Positions 11,811 through 22,499 of a DNA stretch of 64,000 bases are shown piece after piece. Where the stretch lies: positions 59,580 through 123,579 of the forward strand of contig QANZ01021446.1 in NCBI GenBank assembly GCA_003254925.1, given 5' to 3'. Below the pieces are notes generated by a model. It was not told the origin of the DNA. It made no database searches and saw only the letters and a program-made list of their open reading frames with translations. A program made the translations under genes and the position numbers. This stretch comes from Chamaecrista fasciculata (lineage: Eukaryota > Streptophyta > Magnoliopsida > Fabales > Fabaceae). The stretch's first letter is position 1. Each line of letters begins with the position of its first letter.

Positions 11811-11960
11811 ATGGAGTTTGCGGAGAATCCATGTCCTTCGCGTCCTTCTTTGCTCAATTTGTTCGGGAATTTCGTCGAGAGAGTTAAACAGGGCAGCGCT
11901 CTCGCCGTTTCTGCCATAATCGGAAACATCTTGTTTGCGATCTTGACCTTCTGCTTCGCC
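11811..11960 (+). pseudogene. Captured first coding exon of a NEP1-interacting protein-type RING gene
   Basis: An ATG-started 50-codon segment with family-like content: a short N terminus, a 'FVERVKQ' motif, then a hydrophobic segment ending in 'ILTFCFA'. From memory this matches the N terminus of plant NIP/ATL-type RING-H2 proteins (NEP1-interacting proteins 1 and 2, thylakoid-anchored partners of plastid RNA polymerase), where a glycine-rich transmembrane region would follow. Here gtaggt directly follows at 11961, as a splice donor at the expected exon end, then T-rich intron-like sequence. An apparent 5' UTR precedes the ATG from about 11700. No transmembrane continuation or RING domain lies in the element, so this is a transduplicated gene fragment. 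The frame itself is intact. Confidence 0.75.
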
Positions 11961-12194
11961 GTAGGTTCGATTCTTCCTTCTCTTTGCACATTCTTGTTGT
12001 TTTCCTCTGACATTTCACGAAATTGTCGATATGCTTCTGTTTTTTTGTTTTTTTGGTTCGCAGTACGTTTTCTGTACACTAGAGGACGTGCTTTTGGGTT
12101 TTCTACTATTCTTGCGAATTCGTTTGTAGCTATAGCATAGATTGACTTGAACGAACCTGCGACGGTGGCTCACGGTGGCTCGCCGGCAGCTTCT

Positions 12195-12388
12195 GATAAA
12201 TCAACAAGCAAAGCAAACAACCATCAAATCTGAAAGGGAAAAAAAGCAACGAAGAACCTTGAGGTTTACCATCAGAGGACGAAAATGGCAAAAGCGAGCG
12301 ATGTAAAGGCGAAGATCTGGAAAAGCAACGAATGAATAAGTAGTATCAGAATTTGGGTCTTCGATTTCTATTCGCACCATCTTCCTAT
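12195..12388 (-). pseudogene. Possible second captured gene fragment in the Pack-MULE
   Basis: This segment is not repeated in the MULE arms and has higher GC than them. On the minus strand it reads as an ATG-started frame with balanced composition ('KMVRIEIEDPNSDTTYSF') and a donor-like gtaaac at 12273-12268. I do not recognise the product. On the plus strand a short frame begins 'MAKASDVKAKIW', so the orientation is uncertain. Confidence 0.35.
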
Positions 12389-12690
12389 GAAGCATGAACA
12401 CCGACACGGGACACAGCGACACCCCAAACTCTCAAAATTACGAGACACGACGCCGCATATATTTATACATATTCATAATTTTTAATGAAAAATTTAAAAA
12501 TTACAACTTTTATTCATAATATATGGTCATATTCATTATTATCTTCTCTTGTTTGTCATATTAAAATTATAAAAAATTGATTCATATTCTAAAATTTATG
12601 GATATGTGTCGTGTCGGTGTCGTACGGGTGTCGGACACTGACACGTGTCTGACACGACGACACGCCTTTAAAATGAAGTGTCCATGCTTC
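12389..12690. mobile_element. CGTGTCG-type MITE nested in the Pack-MULE
   Basis: 302 bp with inverted ends 'gaagcatgaacac' and 'gtgtccatgcttc' and subterminal clusters of gtgtcg/cgacac motifs around an AT-rich centre. A second copy of almost the same length, in opposite orientation, lies at 53102-53405, which defines it as a family. It has no coding capacity. TSD unclear, so the superfamily is not assigned. Confidence 0.75.
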
Positions 12691-13321
12691 CTAGGCCGCA
12701 CACAAGCGAAAAATATGCTTCACCCACCCGGCGAATAAAGTTTAATTTGATTCTTAATGTTTGTTTGAGATTTCATTTTAATCCCTATCGTTTTTATTGT
12801 TTTATTTTGATCCTCTAAGTTGCCAAAATGAAAATTTTATCTCCATATTAAACTTTTGGTCAAAGTGATGTTTTGTCTTTTGAGGTTCTAAGGACTATTT
12901 TGATAAAGATCATTTTGGGATTAAAGTGTAATTAAATCAAGACCAATTCAAAAGAAATTTTATGAAAAGGAGAAAATTCTGTAATATTTGAATTCTAAGG
13001 ACTCTTTTATAATTAATTTTAACTCGACATTAAAATTACATAATGTACCCTTTAGTTTCTGTTTTCTTTATGTTTTAATCCCTTTTAGTAAAGGGAAAAG
13101 ACTTAAACGCATAAGAAAAGACTTGTTGGGAGGTTTTTGACATTTTAAGGTGGTCACAATCACATTTGCCGTTAAATCCTAACAGAAAATAAGCACAGGG
13201 GACCAATTCGCTAAGGGAGCAAAACGCAGGGCACCAAAATGCAAAAAAATTTCTTTCAGGGTACCAAAGTGGAACTGCTGCTAACCACAGGATACCAAAC
13301 TGCAATTTACCCTAAAAATAA

Positions 13322-15666
13322 ATATTAAAACATATAGTTAGAAACAAATCAGTTTGAAATCTAGGTTTAGATGTTATATATTTTTATCCGATAAAAAAAT
13401 CCCAAAATGATAAAGAAGATTTTTTCCAATAAAATTATAAAAAATTGACTTCTATCTACTATACGAGTTGAATCTTCGTTGGAAGTATTTGAAATTTGAA
13501 ATATATTTTTATCATTAATTATTCATTTGTACTTTGTCATCTTATTGTCAAATGAATCAATTTTGTGACTGTAATATTTTTGTCACTAGTGATGCATACA
13601 AAAGATGAACAACTGACAAGTTTTAAATTTTCAGGCAACTTTTTTATCAGTATTTTACAAGCTGCTTTGGACAAGAAAATAAATGCCACATATTTGGTGC
13701 ATCATTTGAAAGCATAAAGTTTTCCCTTTAATGCTTAAATGTGACAATTTAGTTCTATTGAATTAGTTGTCACCGGCTTCTACGATGTGACGAAAAAGGT
13801 AGACAATTTTTTCAAAACCTCACTGTTGAACACTTAATATGCATGGTCGTAACGTATGCCTCTTATATGCTTGAAAATGGTTAAATATCGTTTACAATAG
13901 TTCTCAAATACTAAATCATATTGAGTGGTATTAACACCACAATCATCAACAGACAATTGTATAGTGTAAACAAAATCATACTCGCTTAAATACAACAATG
14001 CATTGGTCAAAACTTGGGTAACATCTACTTTTCAAAGTAATACTAATAACACCCTGTTCTTATGGGTGGNGAAACCGTAAGGAGCACAACCAGTATCATT
14101 TTACCTCATTAAACCATGTGCTCAAATCTTCAATCAAACTGTAAGGATCTGGGTACAGATTGCCACAGTATGTATCTCTAACAAATTAAAATGTCCAAAA
14201 ACAATCCATAACCTTTTAAGTGGAGGAGGAAGTAATTGAAAGGGAAATGATGAGACACAAGCTATCATTTATGCCATTCTTAACAGATAAATTACTTACC
14301 ACGTATAATGTTAGGTTAAAGGAGCTAAAATAATATATTAAAACAGTAATCATCCAAAGCTAATTGAGAAAACACAATGACTACCACAGTAACCATCCAC
14401 AAATCACAAGACGTTAGCCTAAAAGGATGGTAACATAATCTTAATATAGCAATAATCAAAATATTATAACAATTAATTAATTTTCAGTCCTCCAAAAAGA
14501 TACATAGACGTGCTAATGTTTAGTCCCCAAAAGATTGCTTCTATTTAAAAAAAGTCATGACGACCCTTTAAGCTGACGAGCTAAATCAAGAGAGTGATGT
14601 GGCCATTAAATAGTTGTACCAGCCTTGTAATTCCTCAAAGACTTATTTACAAAAAAAAAATAGTTACCCTAACTACTCTTTTAAAAAAACACAGATACTT
14701 CTAAATAAATATTTAGGTATATATACTGGTTTTGGCGACATAGAGGAACTAATTTTGGAATAAAAAATATTCATCACAAATTATTACTCGTGGCAAGGAC
14801 TTTAGAGGACATCAAAACTTTTGACTTACTAAAATGAGAATTAATTTTCGAGAAAACAAACTGAGAAAGACATATTTTTTAGTACAAAAGAGTTATTTCA
14901 CCCTAAAACAAGCAAAGATAACCTAATTGACATGGTCAAGTTTGCCACCTAATCACCCCACCAAAAGGAGCCCAGCTCCTTGAGGTAAAGTTCATGGAAC
15001 ATCTAAACAAGGTGGTATTTCTTATAATATCACTTATAAAATCTGTACACAGTTCTAACAGTGAAGACGATCATAATCAAGCTTCTCTATATTAGACTTA
15101 TGTTTGCCAATAAGAGCAGCAAACAGTGGGCAACCAACCTTTTTATGTATACCAGTGACTTCAGAAACCTGGTTAAACTAATTAAATCATACTTCCACAA
15201 CTTTACTATCTGAGAAACATGTGACCAAATCATTTAAACTCTATCCTGTAAAGATCATATTAACATCTTTTAACGAAAGCTAAAAGAAGAAAAACTAATA
15301 ATCGAGAATAATAAGTATTCTGCCAAATTAAAATCTACTATGTATCTCCTATATTATACATTCACATAACTCCACTGGGGATTCTAACTGAATTTCACAT
15401 CCAAAGGTGCAGTCTAAGTTGCAACAATCAGATTATCAAGAACAAAATGTAGTTTGCCAAACTAGAGTCACAGGCTAGTAAATGAAAGACAGCTCTAGAT
15501 TGTTGATCCTCGAAAAGCTCTAGATTGTTGACGCTCTATCTTCGGTTGTCTAACCAATTGAGTAACAGATTCGCTAATAGTTCATCAGACTTCTAGAAAA
15601 TGGCCACCAGCAGTAACTTACTTGGATCTACAAAATGTAATATGCTTAAAACCTGCAAGAAAAATC
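13322..15666. other. Spacer downstream of the hnRNP gene
   Basis: No coding region recognised in 2.3 kb. It includes an isolated N at 14070. The right part (about 14900-15666) may hold 3' UTR sequence or a 3' UTR exon of the minus-strand hnRNP gene, because a consensus donor gtaagt lies 12 bases past its stop codon. Confidence 0.45.
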
Positions 15667-15737
15667 TAGGCATAATCTATCTTGCATAAGGATGGTAACT
15701 TACTTAGGCATAATCTATCTTGCATAAGGGTGGTAAC
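15667..15737 (-). repeat. Tandem duplication across the hnRNP stop codon
   Basis: A 33 bp unit at 15705-15737 encodes the last codons and stop of the hnRNP gene. It is repeated at 15667-15699 with a single mismatch, at a 38 bp period. The downstream copy is in the 3' UTR. The junction between the copies creates a perfect gtaagt (minus strand, 15703-15698), a candidate 3' UTR splice donor. Confidence 0.85.
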
Positions 15738-17566
15738 GACTACTGCCACCATAACTTCCCCTACTACCGTAAAGTCCTCCTGCCCCACCATAACCAGCAC
15801 TAGGACCTGAGTCATAGCTTCCAGCAGAGCCTGGACCGCCATAACTATCATAGCTCCCACTTCCTCGTCCAAATGCACCTAACCCACCAGCACCATATCC
15901 ACCACCAAGGCTCCCCATATAGGAACCATAGCGACTAGAATAGCCAAATGAAGAATCTCCTCGGTAGCCAGCAAAACCACTACCACCATAACCCCCAAAA
16001 CTACCACCAAAGTCATCTCCACCACCATACCCACCATAATCGCCAAGCCTACCACCAAAACCTCCAAGTGACCTATAAGAAGCAGGACCAAAACTGCCAC
16101 CACCAAAATTGCTAAAAGAATCGCCAAATCCACCATAACCATCACCATAAGGGCGTGCCCTAGAGTCACTAGCAAATGGAGGATGAGGTGCTGGGTTTGA
16201 GGCTTTCTTTGGTTCAGCCTTCTTGATCTCAACCTACAACAAAGAAGTAAATCAACCTAGGTCCTCCTTAAGCAGAATATTTGTTTAGCCTGACTTAAGA
16301 CAAAATAAACCTGTAGTAAGCCCATTTGACCAAGAGGCAAAAAGCAAGTCACTGACATAATGACAGAGGATGATATTAAATTAAACGAAACAAGAAAGTA
16401 CCTGACATCAGCTTTTCTACAATAAAATCCATTTATATTAAAAAAGGATACTGTTTTATACATTGCATTGTCAGTTTTAAGTACATATAATATCCAGAAG
16501 AACCGGAGAGAACTCACCTGAGTACCCGCCATATCAATCATATTTCCATTTGCCAGTATATTGTCAACAACCTTTTCATTGTCAAACACAACAAATCCAA
16601 AACCACGAGATCGTTTAGTAGTATGATCACGTATAATCTCATGTTCCACAACCTTCCCATACTTCGAGAAGAAGTTCTTTAGTTCATCTGAAATTTATCA
16701 TTCAAATGGAGAACATTAGCGAGCTGATTTTGCTGAAAGGAATAATAGAAGAGATAAAAATGGAAGGAAATACATAGAAAAGAGCTCGAGTGCATACCTT
16801 CAGTCACCATGGATGGTATACCACCAACAAAAATTTTCTTGGTTTTAAAATCGTTATCTTGTGAAGATCCCTTTGGAATAGTTCTCTTGATCTCAACCTG
16901 TACAAATTTAACACAAAAATCACAAAATATAAAGCATGTACTTCATCTGAATTCAATTCCAAGCTATTATATTTCTACTAGTCATCGAAGCCTGAATAGG
17001 TTTCAAATCAATCAATCAGGCTACATTTATAACGTCAATTTATAAGTAACAACGTCCACAACATACAAGAACAAGTGGATAACAAAGAGAAAAACGCAGA
17101 GAAGGAACTCTTTACCTGCTTGCCATTGATCACATGGTCCTCCTGAATAACCTGGTCAACAACAGAAGGGTCAGCATAGGTAATAAACCCGAAACCCCTA
17201 GGACGACCCGTGTGCCGATCTTTCATGATCACCGAGTCTGTTATCTCTCCATACTTCTCAAAGTACTTGACGAAAGTATCTAAACCAACAATAAACCACA
17301 ACAGGAGTACGCATAAGATGTCAAACAGTGAGAATCGTAAACGAAAAAAGAATACGCAAAAAAGCCCTCACCCAAAGTCGTATCTCTCGCTAATCCTCCG
17401 ATGAAGATTTTCCTAAACCAAAATCAAACAAAAATCAGAAACAGGCTGTCCAATCAAGAAAATATTGACAAGAAAAAAATAAATAAATAAATAAATAAAT
17501 AAGCGCGAGTTCAGAGAAGAAAACGAACCCAGGACTAGCACCGTTGTCACCTTTCCTGGAGCCCAT
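15715..17566 (-). CDS. Glycine-rich hnRNP with two RRM domains
   Basis: Six exons (17529-17566, 17372-17412, 17116-17279, 16798-16897, 16518-16687, 15715-16233) join into a 343-residue protein in one frame. RRM1 spans about residues 14-85, with RNP2 'KIFIGG' and RNP1 'RGFGFITY'. RRM2 spans about 102-175, with RNP2 'KIFVGG' and RNP1 'RGFGFVVF'. The second half (exon 6) is a low-complexity Gly/Tyr/Ser tail of the GYGG type, as in hnRNP A/B proteins. Such tails mediate protein contacts and phase separation, and plant members bind pre-mRNA or mRNA in the nucleus. Both RRMs are interrupted by introns at matching 'GKQ|VEIK' and 'GTQ|VEIK' junctions, showing internal duplication. The start is the only ATG before RRM1 with a normal donor. 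Closest relatives, from memory, are Arabidopsis RNP1-like proteins such as At4g14300 and At2g33410. Confidence 0.93.
17476..17502. repeat. AAAT microsatellite in hnRNP intron 1
   Basis: Six consecutive aaat units follow an A run within the first intron of the hnRNP gene. Likely polymorphic in length. Confidence 0.9.
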
Positions 17567-19439
17567 GGCGGAGACAGTAATATGATGATAGGGTTAGCGG
17601 GATGAGCAGATCGGAGATTTTTGTGATCGAATATGTGCCGATGAAACGAGAAGCCGCGTTAGATGAGGGAGAGGAAAGAAGAAGAAGAACAAGAATAGAA
17701 GACCTAGGGCTATTTGGAGTTCGAACGCAGATTTCTTTTTTTTTTTCGGGAGGATGGAGAGATTTGGGCTGGGTTAGACTGCACGTTATAGCCTCAGGAC
17801 TCAGGAGACTCCAATACATATATATATACACCAAGGTCAAATTGCATTTTTGCTCCATATGTTTGAGATGACTCTTAAAAATTGGTAATTGGTAATTTTC
17901 ATAATTTTTTTATTTTTTGAACAAAAAATTACGTTCAAATTTTATTTGACCTTATTTGTTAAAAGTTTAAACTGAATAAAAAAAATCAAGATAATTCTAA
18001 ATTTGTTACATTCAAATTTAAACTTAGAAAGATATGATTAACTTATTTTGTTTTAATCTTATTTTTTTTACGAACCAACTTGATAGAAACAAAAAAAACT
18101 AGTAAAAAATACTACGTAACTCTTAACTCGTTGCTTTCAAACTTAAAATAATCAAAATATGGTCATATTTAATCGTTGATACCAGAAAATAAAAATTTAT
18201 AAAAACATATAGGACTAACTAAAGGTGAGCATAAGTTGAGTTCAGACGGGTTGATCTAGGATACTAAGAAGCATGTGAATTTTTTACGATCTCAATTTGA
18301 TCTCAATTATGTTGGGTGGATAGTTAATTTTTAAAAAATATTAAATTAAATTAATAAAAATATATAAATATTTATTTCGCATAATATATACTAGGGGTTT
18401 TGCGTGCCTTAACGGACACGCAAATATTTACATAAAATTTGAAAAAGTGTAAAATTAAAAATTATATAAAAAAATTATAAATAGTATATATTTAATTAAT
18501 ATTAATTATATGAAAAACTGATAAGAAAAGTTCATGAATAAATATGGCAAAAAGATGATATGAATGAGGGAAGAATCAAGGTCACGTTTTGTGAGCGTGG
18601 GAAGTTGCCTTTTTTTTTAAAGTTAATTTTTAAACTGATAATTAATATTTTTTTTTAATTTTTTTCGGTTAAGTTAGGGGTATCTCTCGCCTATCCGTGT
18701 AAAATGGTCTAAGTGAAAACTAGTTCCATTTGGGCCTCAAAGACGAAATGGCCAGAGCCCTCCCAACAATGTCGACTCTAGGGATTTGCAAATTCTTTAT
18801 ATACTTTATATATAATATTTTATTTTAATAATTCCTAAAAATTTTATAATAAATAATTTGATATTTCTGGAACTATATATATTGAATGATTTATGACCGT
18901 TGCAAATTGATTTGATATGATTTTAACCATTAATTGCACATGTTTAAAATCAGATCTTGATAAATAAGGAAAGAATCCTGATTGATTGCGCTAGCATTAA
19001 ATGTTAATTTTTATGATTATTACATGTGTTGCTTGATTAGGAATGATCTAATTTGAGTTAATTAGTTGCATATTATATTATTCCAGTGATTGGAATTAGT
19101 TTTCTAACTTAATTATTTTATGCGAGAAACTATATAAGGAAAGTTTTCAAATCTTAACTGTTCCTCGATGTATGCTGATGATTCCTAATGAAGTCTAAAT
19201 GCAAATTGAAGTTGATTACTCAACAAGACAAGCATATATGGAATATAAACGTTGTAGTTGCTATGAGTATTGAAGAGAATTGAAGATTCTTAATGACATA
19301 GCCGCTAGAGTTTAAAGAATTGAATAATTCAAATTAATTCCTTATGGAGCTCTACTTCAACCATAACTATATAAAGAATAAGTTTTGTAGTTACATTTGC
19401 TCTAATATTCCTTAGTGGAAATATCTTTTTGTGAGAGAA
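17567..19439. other. AT-rich spacer upstream of the hnRNP gene
   Basis: The first 300 bases hold the hnRNP promoter and leader, and a TA-rich run at 17817-17829. No gene is recognised in the rest, which is very AT-rich with fragments of degenerate repeats. Confidence 0.45.
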
Positions 19440-20070
19440 CCCATTTTTATTCATCTTTTTTTTTTTGGCCAGCCATTCTTATTCATCTTATTTGTCTGAT
19501 TTATTCGTATTCTGTAGTATGTTGCCTTCCTCGTTTGCTGTGAAACTCTAAGGTGAGCCATAAGTGGTTGCATGATAAGAGGAGTCTGTGGAGACTACCC
19601 GTGAGAATTTGTGGGGACTGTAAAAGGGATAATTCTAAAACCTTAGAGGTGACCATAGTCTTAGGTTGATTCCAACTGTAATTGGTCGATTTCCTACATA
19701 ATATATATAAATTCCCTTGCCGTTTTCACTTGGGGAGTGGATGTAGCATAAGAGAGACTTCCATTTCAAAGATTATACTCTTATGTGAACCATTATAAAT
19801 CGTGGTCTTGATCTCTCTCTACCTGAACTCTTTGTTATTCCGCATTTTATTATTTGAGGTAAGTTACAAAAGGTTTATGAACAAAAGTTTTTGATAAAAT
19901 TGATTGTTAAGGAACTGAATTGTTTTAAAGTAAGTGAACCGTTTGTTGAAGGAAATTTTCGTTAAGGAATTGAAGTTTTCTTGAAGGAACTTTTTTTTTT
20001 CTTAAAGATTTGCGAAAAAAGCTTTCAAATCCAATTTACCCACTCTAGACTCTCATTGTGCATTTTGTCT
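19440..20070 (-). mobile_element. Dispersed repeat, minus-oriented copy
   Basis: Its reverse complement lines up with parts of 54595-55930: shared phrases include 'aatgcggaat', 'gactcctctta' against 'aactcctctta', 'tgcaaccact', a 'gtttcaca' block, and an A-rich 5' part with 'ccttaa' repeats. The similarity is patchy but collinear, so these are two diverged copies of one repeat. It has no long reading frame. The type is unresolved; it may be an LTR-derived or other non-coding retroelement. Confidence 0.6.
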
Positions 20071-20384
20071 AACATCAATCAAATTAATAGTCTCAATCAA
20101 CATCACAATTCAAGAGATTATTACTAATGATCGTCCAAAGTTAGGTCCAAACCTTCACAAAACTCATCGTTCTAACAACCAATTAACTAATTCTCTTAGG
20201 AAATCCACTAATTAACTAGAAATTATCTTATTATTCCTCACACTTTTCTAAAATTCTTATAAGGTTAAAGCCTTACAATTAAGAACTAACCAATAAGATT
20301 TGAGTAATTCATTTTTTGAGAGCTCAAAATAAGTGTTTTTTAACCTACAAAATCGACAATAAACAACAAACAACATTTATAGAA

Positions 20385-20631
20385 GGGTTAGACTATAATA
20401 CAAAGTTTGGTTTTTGACATGAGATACAATGGGTCATGAGCCAATAAGATAATGACACCTGGAAGAGTTAGTTGTACGTAACTAGTGATGTGACTTTATA
20501 CATGGTTTTAATTGGTTAAAAAAAATTTTATTTTTATATTATTTTTCAGCATTAAATTGCATCAATGGCTATAATTATGCCACATCAACAATTATATTCT
20601 ATGTCAAGAATCAACTATCTTAGACTAACCT
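20385..20631. mobile_element. 250 bp MULE-type MITE, copy 1
   Basis: 247 bp flanked by the perfect 9 bp TSD tttatagaa (20376-20384 and 20632-20640). The inverted ends read 'gggttagactataa' and, as reverse complement, 'aggttagtctaaga', with similarity continuing through a 'cttgacat' block. A second member lies at 35635-35886. No coding capacity. Confidence 0.85.
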
Positions 20632-21067
20632 TTTATAGAAACCAAGGATGACATATAAATATATCATTATAGAAGGATTATTTTAACGAAACAAACTTAT
20701 TAATAAAACAAGTTTAAACAAGTTAAGTTTTTTATAATTTTCAAACTAAAAAAATAGTATTTAGACGTCCATTAAACAATACAATACCATCAGTATACTA
20801 TGAAGAAGAAAACAAAGACCTTTATCTTCAAGAAAAATAAAAAGAAAATATGTATTGAAAGTCAATCCTCGTTGTCAAATGTATGAAAGAGTCATCGTAC
20901 CTTAACTTATAAGTTATAATGTTGGTTTTGCATTTAAATTTACGTTGAAAGATCAAACTTGGAGAAATATTGGCTTGCTCAGAAACAGTGAAATTCTGAA
21001 GTTTGACAGTTTGTGGGTGACTTGGAGCTCAAGTTCAACGTTGATGGAAATGTATTTTCACTCTGAA

Positions 21068-21923
21068 TGAGGGTGGCAAATGGGTGGGTTAGGTTCTAAA
21101 TGGGTTGGGTCATAAATGGGTCGATACCTATTTATATTTGCTAAATGGGTCATGACCCATAAAATTAAGGGTTGACCCAACCCAACCTTGAACCATCTTA
21201 AAATATTTATATTATTCAATTATTTAATTTATAAATTAATTAATGAGAATAGTTTTTAAATTTGTTAGATTTAGGATTAAATTGCATTTATTTTTTAGAA
21301 TTTGGACTGATCTGCAACTTTTGCCTTTGCCCGAATTTTCTCAAAATTATGTTTTGACCCCAGAATGTTTTTATAAATTTCATTTTAGTCCTCAAATATT
21401 ATGATTTAGGGACATTTTTGTAAATTTTTAAAATATTTGGGGGCATTCTGTAATTTTTGCAAAATTTTGTGAAATTCATCTTCCCTCCACTGGACCCACC
21501 GTTTAATAGGACTAAATTGCATTTATTTTTCAGATTTAGGTCTAAACTGTAATTTTACCATTTTTCCAATATTTTTAAAAATTACAATTTGAACCCAAAT
21601 TTTTTTATAATTTTCATTTTAGTCCTCAAATATTATGATTCAGGGACCATTTTGTAAATTTTGAAATTATTTAGGGTCATTTTGTAATTTTTGCAAAAAT
21701 TGTGAAATCTATATTCACCTCATCCATGAAACTACTTAGTTTTGACACAAATTTAGGTTGGATTGGGTAACGAATGTGTTTGACCCAACCCAACCCAAAT
21801 TTAAGTGAGTCAATTTTAAACCCAACCTATCTTGAACCATTATTTAAATGGTTGGGTTGGATTGGTTAATCTTGTGATTGGGTTGGGTGGGTTGGTGGGT
21901 AATGGATTGAAATTGCCACCCCT
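21068..21923. mobile_element. hAT-type non-autonomous element with internal duplication
   Basis: About 856 bp with ends 'gagggtggcaaa' and 'ttgccacccct' and an 8 bp flanking repeat with one mismatch (actctgaa at 21060-21067, actctcaa at 21924-21931). Subterminal regions are arrays of gggttggg/cccaaccc motifs, which could be binding sites for a transposase. The centre contains two diverged direct copies of a block of about 200 bp (near 21275-21480 and 21510-21715). No transposase. Confidence 0.72.
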
Positions 21924-22062
21924 ACTCTCAATCTTCCCTTTTTCTAGCAAAAACATGCCTCAAATATGAAGTAGGATTAATTTCCTTAAAGAATTGATGT
22001 TATCAATGTTAGAAAGAGAGATCGAGCACATTTTAAAAAGTTATTTTTAGAGATAAAAATTA

Positions 22063-22490
22063 GGGTAAATTACACTTTGGTACCCTGTGGTTTGACCCTA
22101 TTTCACTTTGGTACCCTGTGGTTTGAAACTTGACACTTTGGTACCCTGTGGTATTCTCCATTAACACTTTGGTACCCTTTGGAATTATTGTAATTTTAAC
22201 CATGATAAATTTTGCAAAAATTTCATATTGACCCCAAAAAGTTTTTAAAAAATTACAAATAGGTCCCTAGATACATATTATCTAGGGACTAAAATGAAAT
22301 CTTTAAAAAAATTTAGGGGTCAATATGTAATTTTTGCAAAATTTATTATAGTTAAAATTACAAAATAGCTCCAAAGGGTACCAAAGTATTAAAGGAGAAT
22401 ACCACAGGGTACCAAAGTGTCAAGTTTCAAACCACAGGGTACCAAAGTGAAATAGGGTCAAACCACAGGGTACCAAAGTGTAATTTACCC
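22063..22490. mobile_element. GGTACC-type MULE MITE, near-perfect foldback
   Basis: 428 bp flanked by the perfect 9 bp TSD taaaaatta (22054-22062 and 22491-22499). The two halves are near-exact reverse complements with almost no unique centre, so a single strand folds into a hairpin of about 200 bp. Each arm holds a run of about 26 bp units centred on 'actttggtaccctgtgg'. The ends start GGGTAAATTACACTTTGG and relate it to the Pack-MULE at 11121-13312. Confidence 0.9.
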
Positions 22491-22499
22491 TAAAAATTA

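Larger units (their letters stand above)
11121..13312. mobile_element. Pack-MULE (Mutator-like element with captured host DNA)
   Basis: 2,192 bp flanked by the perfect 9 bp TSD taaaaataa (11112-11120 and 13313-13321), the hallmark TSD length of Mutator-like elements. Terminal inverted repeats are very long: the left arm runs from 11121 to about 11697 and the right arm from about 12738 to 13312; by eye they match almost base for base with few indels. They begin GGGTAAATTGCAGTTTGATA. The unique interior, about 1,040 bp, has no transposase. It carries the 5' end of a cellular RING-protein gene on the plus strand, a second unidentified gene-like segment and a nested MITE. The ends relate it to the smaller elements at 22063-22490 and 53445-53934. 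It would need a MULE transposase supplied from elsewhere. Confidence 0.92.

Noticed and set aside
17602..17871. Open frame on the plus strand upstream of the hnRNP gene
   Set aside because: It overlaps the hnRNP leader and promoter in antisense and has no recognisable domain, so it is probably chance.
22063..22490. CRISPR-like array suggested by the regular 'tttggtacc' repeats
   Set aside because: The repeats lie in inverted arms of a MULE MITE with a 9 bp TSD in a plant genome, and there are no unique spacers.
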